A stretch of DNA of 64,000 bases from Sodalinema lacuna_A (GTDB lineage Bacteria > Cyanobacteriota > Cyanobacteriia > Cyanobacteriales > Geitlerinemataceae). The stretch is from contig FSSI02000014.1 of NCBI GenBank assembly GCA_900149785.2, forward strand, positions 27,271 to 91,270, read 5' to 3'. The notes under the pieces were generated by a model. That model worked only from the letters and a program-made list of their open reading frames with translations, searched no databases and had not been told where the DNA came from. Position 1 is the first letter of the stretch. Every line of letters begins with the position of its first letter. A program made the position numbers and the translations under genes. Positions 58,781 to 64,000 of the stretch are shown piece by piece.

Positions 58781-60370
58781 ATGCTGAGGCGGATCGTACA
58801 GGGGATCATTAACTTTTTCCGAGGTTTATTTGGCGCAACCGCCCCCCAGGAATCAGTCACACCGTCCCCGTCGTCATTGAGCGACACCGAATACGAATAC
58901 TACTTCCTACAACTGCTCGATGGCGTGAGTCAAGGTTGGAGTGGGGTTAAAGTGGAGCGTTTCTTCGAGGTGTTGAGCGATCGCGCCAGCGATGAACAGT
59001 GGATTGCTTGGTTGCATCGCTTCGGCAACGCTCGTCTACTCGACGATCGCCCCCAAGGGGAACTCGGCCAAAAACTCGTGGCCCTGAGTCAAAGCAGTTC
59101 ACGACATATCGCCACCCTCGCCGGCGAAATTGGGCGCAAACTCTGCGATCAGGCCAATGTATCAACCACCGCCCCGGCTACCCCAGAACCGGCCCCAGAA
59201 CCCGAACCCGAATCGGAGACGGAGACTCAAGCCGAGAGAGAAGCCGACGCCGCCAATCAGGAGGCTGAAGCCAAACGCTGGATGCAACTCGGCATCGAAC
59301 AACTCGATCAAGACAACAACGAGGCGGCCTTACTGGCCTTTGATCGCGTTCTCCTGGCCGATCCCGAGAATCTACAGGCTCTCATCTATCGCGGTGATGC
59401 CCTCGCTGAACTCAAACGCTTGCGGGAGGCCCTGGCCGTCTATCAGCAAGCCGTGGAACTCAACCCCAACTCCGCCGAAGCCTGGAGTCATCTCGGCGAT
59501 CTACAACATGAAATGAAACGGCCTCAAGCGGCCTTAGACAGTTGGGATAAAGCCCTGGCCATCAATCCCCAAGATATCCAAACCTGGATTCACCGAGGTG
59601 TGGCCTTGGGCTTACAACTCAAACGTTGGGATGAAGCCCTCGCCACCTGGGATAAAGCCTTGGAACTCGATCGCCACGACTCGGATATTTGGTTTCGTCG
59701 GGGTGTGGCTTTAGCTAGTTTAGAACGCTGGCAAGAGGCCATTGAGAGTTGGGATACCGCCTTAGAACTCAATCCCTATTTCCGAGATGCTTGGATCAAT
59801 AAAGGGGTAGCCCTACAGAAGTTAGGCCGGTATGAAGAAGCGATCGAGGCCAATAATCGGGCCTTGGGGTTAGATCGCGCTCAAGAACAGCCAGCGGTGG
59901 CGTCAGGAGATCTCAAGGCCTCGGTGGTTGAACCTGATGCCAATCGCCCTCGTGATGCCGCCAGTGACGCGCAAGAAGTCGATCAACTCTATCAGAAAGC
60001 CCAGGAACAAGCCCAGGGGCAAAATTATCATGCTGCATTGCGGTTTCTCGAACGAGCCTTAGCCCTCAATCCTGATGATGCCCGTCTCTGGCGAGAACGA
60101 AGTTTGAATTATCAGGCTCTCGAAGAGTTTGAAGAAGTGGTGACGGCCTGCGATCGCCTCCTGGAACTCGATGGCGAGGATCTGCAAGGCTATCGACTAC
60201 GAGCGAAGGCCCTGCAACAGCTTCATCGCTGGGAGGAGGCCAATCAGACCTGGGATATCATTGTCGAACGTCAACCCGATGATCGCCAAGCCTGGATGAA
60301 CAAGGGCATCGTGTTGCAAAAATTAGGCCGCTACACCGAAGCCATTGAAGCCAACAAACGAGCCATTTAG
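58781..60370 (+). CDS. TPR repeat protein
   Basis: 529 residues. A hydrophobic N-terminus (RRIVQGIINFFRGLFGA) may be a signal anchor. After a globular part of about 110 residues and an acidic linker (PEPAPEPEPESETETQ), around ten tetratricopeptide repeats follow in two blocks (about residues 165-385 and 415-525), with motifs such as AEAWSHLGDLQHEMKRPQAA and RDAWINKGVALQKLGRYEEA. Such proteins act as scaffolds. The last repeat ends abruptly at the stop codon, which overlaps the convergent PEP gene by 4 bp; the protein may be missing the end of its last repeat. Confidence 0.88.
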   Translation: MLRRIVQGIINFFRGLFGATAPQESVTPSPSSLSDTEYEYYFLQLLDGVSQGWSGVKVERFFEVLSDRASDEQWIAWLHRFGNARLLDDRPQGELGQKLVALSQSSSRHIATLAGEIGRKLCDQANVSTTAPATPEPAPEPEPESETETQAEREADAANQEAEAKRWMQLGIEQLDQDNNEAALLAFDRVLLADPENLQALIYRGDALAELKRLREALAVYQQAVELNPNSAEAWSHLGDLQHEMKRPQAALDSWDKALAINPQDIQTWIHRGVALGLQLKRWDEALATWDKALELDRHDSDIWFRRGVALASLERWQEAIESWDTALELNPYFRDAWINKGVALQKLGRYEEAIEANNRALGLDRAQEQPAVASGDLKASVVEPDANRPRDAASDAQEVDQLYQKAQEQAQGQNYHAALRFLERALALNPDDARLWRERSLNYQALEEFEEVVTACDRLLELDGEDLQGYRLRAKALQQLHRWEEANQTWDIIVERQPDDRQAWMNKGIVLQKLGRYTEAIEANKRAI

Positions 60371-62685
60371 TCGGGATGCGGCCAGCCTCCTGGGGCCGGC
60401 TTTCCTTGCCAAAACCCGTCCAGAAGTAACCGTTGTTCAGCCCGGGCGATCGCCTGGGCCTGACGCTCTAAATTGTCGGGACTGAGGCAGACTCCAGTGA
60501 CACCGCAGCGGATAAACGCTTCTAGGGCGCGATCGCCAGAGACTGGGGCCAGGGAATCGGCACAGATGGTACAGGGAATGTTGAGGCGACGGGCGTTGAG
60601 GGCTAAACGGGCGATCGCATCCAAAACCGCCGGATGAGTGACATCGAAATGGGCGGCCACTTGGGGATCGTCGCGATCAAAGCCCAGAATCAATTGACTC
60701 AAATCATGGCTGCCGATGGCAATTCCCTGCACTCCAGCCTCGACATACTCATCAAGCAACACCGCGACGGAGGGAACTTCGGCCATTAACCAACATTGAA
60801 ACCCCGGAGATTCGTCTAAGCCTCGTTCCTGAATCCGGGTTTGAGCCGCCTTAAACTCCTCTAGGGAGCGGACAAAGGGCAAAATCAAACGCAGGTTGTC
60901 ATATCCGGCCTGCTGGACTTGGGCTAGGGCGGTGAGTTCGTCTTCAAAGTGACGAGCATCCTGGGTATAGGCCAGGGTTCCTCGTAGGCCGAGGGCTTGT
61001 CCGGGCCGTCCTCCATCCTGGCTGCGATAGTACACCGGGCGGGGCGCGAAGGCTTCGGCGATCGCCCTTAAGCCCTCACTCAAGTGGTGCAGCCGCTCTG
61101 GGGGTGGGTATTGACTCAGGGAGAGGCTTTGGGCCAGCAATTCTGAGCGGACTAAGCCCACGCCATCGACGGGAAGTTGCGCGAAGGAGGAGGCAAGCTG
61201 AGGTTGACTGAAGGAGAGAAACAGCTCGGTTCCATGAACGCGAAGGGTTGGAGACATTGGGGTGCGTGAAGAGGCCCGGATGGGAGAAGATACCGGCAAA
61301 TTGGGGGCTGGGTTGAGATAGACTTGGCCGCGATCGCCGTCGAGATAAATCGCCTGTCCCGCTTCGACCTGCTGGGTTAAATTGGCGACTCCCATAACGG
61401 CCGGAATGCCCAATTCCCGCGCCCAAATGGCACCGTGGCTGGTACGGCTGCCGCTTTCGCTGATGAGTCCAACGAGATGTTGGCAGGGCGGGGCATCTTG
61501 CGGCTCAAACTGGGGAACGACCAAAATTTGTGGTGTTGGCGGGGCCTGGCCCGTCTGGTCTTGAAGATCTAGATCTCTTAACCGACAGACTACACCATAG
61601 ACTTGACCCCCCGAGGCGGCGATTCCCTGGAATTGGCTAGGCTGACGGGTGCGAGTAGCTCCCGTTGGCTGGGTCAGAGTGGGAAGGGTTAGGCTGGCTG
61701 AGCCTTGGGGATAATATTGGCTAATGTACCAGGTTGGGGGAGCGTCTGGATGCGGCTGAGTTAAAACCCATTCGAGATCGGCTCCCCTATGTTGCCCGAG
61801 GTGCTGATCGTCTAAGTGCTGATAGAGGTGTTGGGCGTGATGACGCAGTTGTCGCAATAGGTTGGGTTTGAGAACGGGTCCCTGGGGGCGATCGCTATCC
61901 ACGGCGACCACCTGAATCTCGCCGGATTTGGGACATAGGGCATCGTAACAGAGGCAGGCTCCGGGGTGATGCTGGCGGATTTGACCGGTGTTGGCGTCGA
62001 GTTGATAGCGTTCGGGATCGATACCGCCGTTCCACAGGCTTTGAGGTAAGCCCCGAGTGGCAATGATAGTCAAGACATCTCGACGTAGGTTGAGATGTCC
62101 TGAAACCGGGGTTGGCCGTAGGGGTTGGATGAGAATCCCTAGGTAGATTTGGTCTAGGGGAATTTTAGCCCGTTGCCAATAGAGGAGACAGCGGGCGCGG
62201 AAGAGTTCAGCCCAGGCTTGTTTGAGGGTTTGGCCGAGCTCGGTGCGATCGCATGAACTGACGTGACTCTCTAATAAGGCCGCCATGTCGAGAGGATTGT
62301 GGTCTGGCCGCAGGGTCTCAATATATAAGGATGGATAAAACATCAGGTGAGCCGCATTGAGAGGCTCAATGGCGTGACTGAGGTCAGCGGCGATGGCCTC
62401 GGGAAGTTCTACATTCAGCAGGGCCTGACGGATCTGTTGGGCGATGGCCTGGAGTTGTCGGGAATCATCAGTTTGCAGATGCAGGGGGCTATGGGAGAGT
62501 TCCGCAAATAGAGGATCGCGCCAGGGGGTGGTCTCCCACACCTCTCGCAGCAGTTGTGCTGACACCACCACTCCGGGCAAAATCGGCTCCGGGTGGGCGG
62601 CTAACTGACTCAGGTAATAGGCCCGATCGCCCAACCAGGGCCGGGGAACTCCCTCACAAGCGGTGAGTTGAAAAACATCTGCCAC
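60367..62685 (-). CDS. PEP-utilising-enzyme-family protein
   Basis: 772 residues. The C-terminal two thirds fit the PEP-utilising group: a swivel domain with the phosphohistidine motif SGSRTSHGAIWARELGIPAV and a PEP-binding TIM barrel with VDGVGLVRSELLAQ and GIAIGSHDLSQLIL. The N-terminal 370 residues should be the ATP-grasp domain, but are shorter and diverged; only weak traces are visible (QPLRPTPVSGHLN). It therefore resembles PEP synthase or pyruvate phosphate dikinase but the exact reaction is uncertain. Similar proteins occur in cyanobacteria. Convergent with the TPR gene (4-bp overlap). Confidence 0.75.
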   Translation of the reverse strand: MADVFQLTACEGVPRPWLGDRAYYLSQLAAHPEPILPGVVVSAQLLREVWETTPWRDPLFAELSHSPLHLQTDDSRQLQAIAQQIRQALLNVELPEAIAADLSHAIEPLNAAHLMFYPSLYIETLRPDHNPLDMAALLESHVSSCDRTELGQTLKQAWAELFRARCLLYWQRAKIPLDQIYLGILIQPLRPTPVSGHLNLRRDVLTIIATRGLPQSLWNGGIDPERYQLDANTGQIRQHHPGACLCYDALCPKSGEIQVVAVDSDRPQGPVLKPNLLRQLRHHAQHLYQHLDDQHLGQHRGADLEWVLTQPHPDAPPTWYISQYYPQGSASLTLPTLTQPTGATRTRQPSQFQGIAASGGQVYGVVCRLRDLDLQDQTGQAPPTPQILVVPQFEPQDAPPCQHLVGLISESGSRTSHGAIWARELGIPAVMGVANLTQQVEAGQAIYLDGDRGQVYLNPAPNLPVSSPIRASSRTPMSPTLRVHGTELFLSFSQPQLASSFAQLPVDGVGLVRSELLAQSLSLSQYPPPERLHHLSEGLRAIAEAFAPRPVYYRSQDGGRPGQALGLRGTLAYTQDARHFEDELTALAQVQQAGYDNLRLILPFVRSLEEFKAAQTRIQERGLDESPGFQCWLMAEVPSVAVLLDEYVEAGVQGIAIGSHDLSQLILGFDRDDPQVAAHFDVTHPAVLDAIARLALNARRLNIPCTICADSLAPVSGDRALEAFIRCGVTGVCLSPDNLERQAQAIARAEQRLLLDGFWQGKPAPGGWPHPD

Positions 62686-62957
62686 GGAATTTTGAAGTTT
62701 TGCGATCGCTCTCCCGTCGATTGTAACGCTCTCGTCATCTTGCCCCCCAGAATCGGCTGCGATTCGTCAGTCCGTGGGACTACTGAGGTTCCCGGAGCGA
62801 CCCCATCTTCACACATTCGATACAAAACCCTTGAAATTACCGCTCTTTTTTAAAGCCTTCGTAAAGATTCCCGTATAAACCCCCAAATTCCTGAGAGATT
62901 ATTTATAGTGATACTCAGAGGCACTTAAGTATAAACACGCAAATAAAGGAACTGATC

Positions 62958-63803
62958 ATGAAAACTACGACTCAACTCACCCAAAGAACACTGACCTTGA
63001 CCGCAGGGGCTGCGATCGCCCTCGGCGGACTCGTCATCGGTGCTAACCCCGCCTCAGCCCAACTCGGAACCCCAGCTGGTATCAGTAGTGATACTGATGA
63101 CAACTTCCCGGGTCCCGGTTCCGGTTGTTTCATCGATAATGACTGCACTCTACAAGGGTCATTAGACTACTTGACGGTTGGCGGTGACTTCTTCGATGTT
63201 AACGCCGCTGAAACGGGTTTCGAATACTTCACCAATACAGCGACGGGAAGTTCGATCTCGCAATTCATGTTTGAAATTGCTGGCTTTGCCTCAGAGAATA
63301 CCTTTGGTATTTTTAACAAATCGGGTTTGAAACTGGAAATTTTTAACGGATCAGATACCTCCAAAGATGGAAGTATGGTGTCTTTCTTTGACAGTGGCAC
63401 GGTCACCAGTCTTACCCAAGGACATCCAGATAATGGAGGAGGCATCGCTCTGCAGACGGTTGAGAACTTTGGTAATGTTTTTGGGTTCTATATCACCAGT
63501 CCCCAGGGAACCTTCTACTCCGATGACAGTATGAATCCCAATGGAATTCGTCATTCTGCCATCTATCAAGGCGATGGAAGCTTTAGCATGGATCTTCCCG
63601 GCAAGCAACCTGGACTCTTCACCGATAATGAGTTTATCGTTGCCTTTGAGGATAAATATACAAACAGCGACTGGGACTACAATGATTTGGTGGTTATGGT
63701 TGAGTCAGTCGAACCAGAACCTGTTCCTGAACCCTCTCTCCTCTTGGGTTTAGGTGCCATGGCCGGTTCTCTCTTCGCCACCCGCAAACGCAAACGCAGC
63801 TAG
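62958..63803 (+). CDS. PEP-CTERM sorted exported protein (DUF4114-like)
   Basis: 281 residues. Signal peptide (TLTAGAAIALGGLVIGANPASAQ), a beta-rich body with a DUF4114-like end (FEDKYTNSDWDYNDLVVMVE) and a C-terminal PEP-CTERM sorting signal: VPEPSLLLGLGAMAGSLF followed by the basic RKRKRS. PEP-CTERM proteins are thought to be processed by exosortase and released or attached to extracellular polymers. An AAAGGA ribosome binding site precedes the ATG. An intrinsic terminator follows the gene. The exosortase is elsewhere. Confidence 0.88.
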   Translation: MKTTTQLTQRTLTLTAGAAIALGGLVIGANPASAQLGTPAGISSDTDDNFPGPGSGCFIDNDCTLQGSLDYLTVGGDFFDVNAAETGFEYFTNTATGSSISQFMFEIAGFASENTFGIFNKSGLKLEIFNGSDTSKDGSMVSFFDSGTVTSLTQGHPDNGGGIALQTVENFGNVFGFYITSPQGTFYSDDSMNPNGIRHSAIYQGDGSFSMDLPGKQPGLFTDNEFIVAFEDKYTNSDWDYNDLVVMVESVEPEPVPEPSLLLGLGAMAGSLFATRKRKRS

Positions 63804-63871
63804 TTCGTTGTTCCTCAATTTCAGTCGGGGCATCTCTTGGGATTCGTGATTCGTAATGCTGAATAATCACT

Positions 63872-63909
63872 ACTGGCGGCAGTTCTTCGGGAACTGTCGC
63901 CAGTTTTTT
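63872..63909 (+). terminator. Rho-independent terminator of the PEP-CTERM gene
   Basis: A 14-bp stem (ACTGGCGGCAGTTC, 63872-63885, with GAACTGTCGCCAGT, one G-U pair) closes a five-base loop and is followed by TTTTTT. The last 90 bases of the window hold no gene. Confidence 0.92.
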
Positions 63910-64000
63910 AACTTCTGGGGAGTTTGAGGGGCGATAAGTCCCGCGCTGTACCAGAATGGTCAGCGTCGGGATACATGGACTCCTCAAGTCAATTGAAGGG

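Overview
The window comes from a cyanobacterium, most likely a filamentous, non-heterocystous oscillatorian type. The evidence is the psbEFLJ operon with its rubA-ycf48 neighbours, the clock-output kinase SasA, many families restricted to cyanobacteria (DUF4335, DUF1400, DUF2499/Ycf49, XisI), frequent HIP1 octamers (GCGATCGC), and short heptameric repeat arrays between genes. It is one scaffold with a 55-base run of N at 21391-21445, lying inside a repeat array. I saw no rRNA or tRNA genes.

Layout. 1-6300: the end of a DUF4335 gene, two free-standing DUF1400 proteins, then cydAB (bd-type quinol oxidase). 6600-14200: an accessory island on the minus strand: a WD40 protein and a small protein sharing one N-terminal helical domain, a VMAP-C-like protein, a MoxR AAA+ ATPase, a large vWA-like/FGE-fold fusion, and a second FGE-fold protein. 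This resembles the vWA-MoxR-VMAP class of biological conflict systems. The two FGE-fold genes differ at their 3' ends almost only in first and second codon positions, the signature of a diversity-generating retroelement (DGR); no reverse transcriptase or template repeat is in the window. 14400-18800: xisI, a DUF2079 membrane protein, sasA, speE. 18900-25100: an AT-rich restriction-modification pair, a repeat/gap region, ligA, and a TnpB-only IS605-type element. 25200-31800: a coiled-coil protein, then hdrC-hdrB-hdrA-hdrC-hdrB and sulfide:quinone oxidoreductase on the minus strand, which suggests sulfide or sulfane-sulfur oxidation feeding the quinone pool.

32200-41000: housekeeping and mixed genes (TrpD-like, mobA, DUF2809, murF, an LRR protein, glyS, an MFS transporter). 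41100-50650: an RTX-repeat protein, tenA, an unknown protein, two membrane subunits of a TRAP transporter without its binding protein, a TpsB/FhaC outer-membrane transporter, a P-loop NTPase, csaB and a Ycf49-like protein. 50700-63800: a proline-rich unknown protein, the photosystem II block psbE-F-L-J with ycf48 and rubA (psbF, psbL and psbJ encode 39-44 residues each), the proteasome-like protease Anbu, pcrA, a TPR protein, a PEP-utilising enzyme homologue, and a PEP-CTERM surface protein with a clear terminator.

The most interesting parts are the DGR-like variable regions in the conflict island, a canonical A_AAA_AAG slippery heptamer that would join the small helical-domain protein to the VMAP-C protein by a -1 frameshift, and the Hdr-like/SQR sulfur locus.
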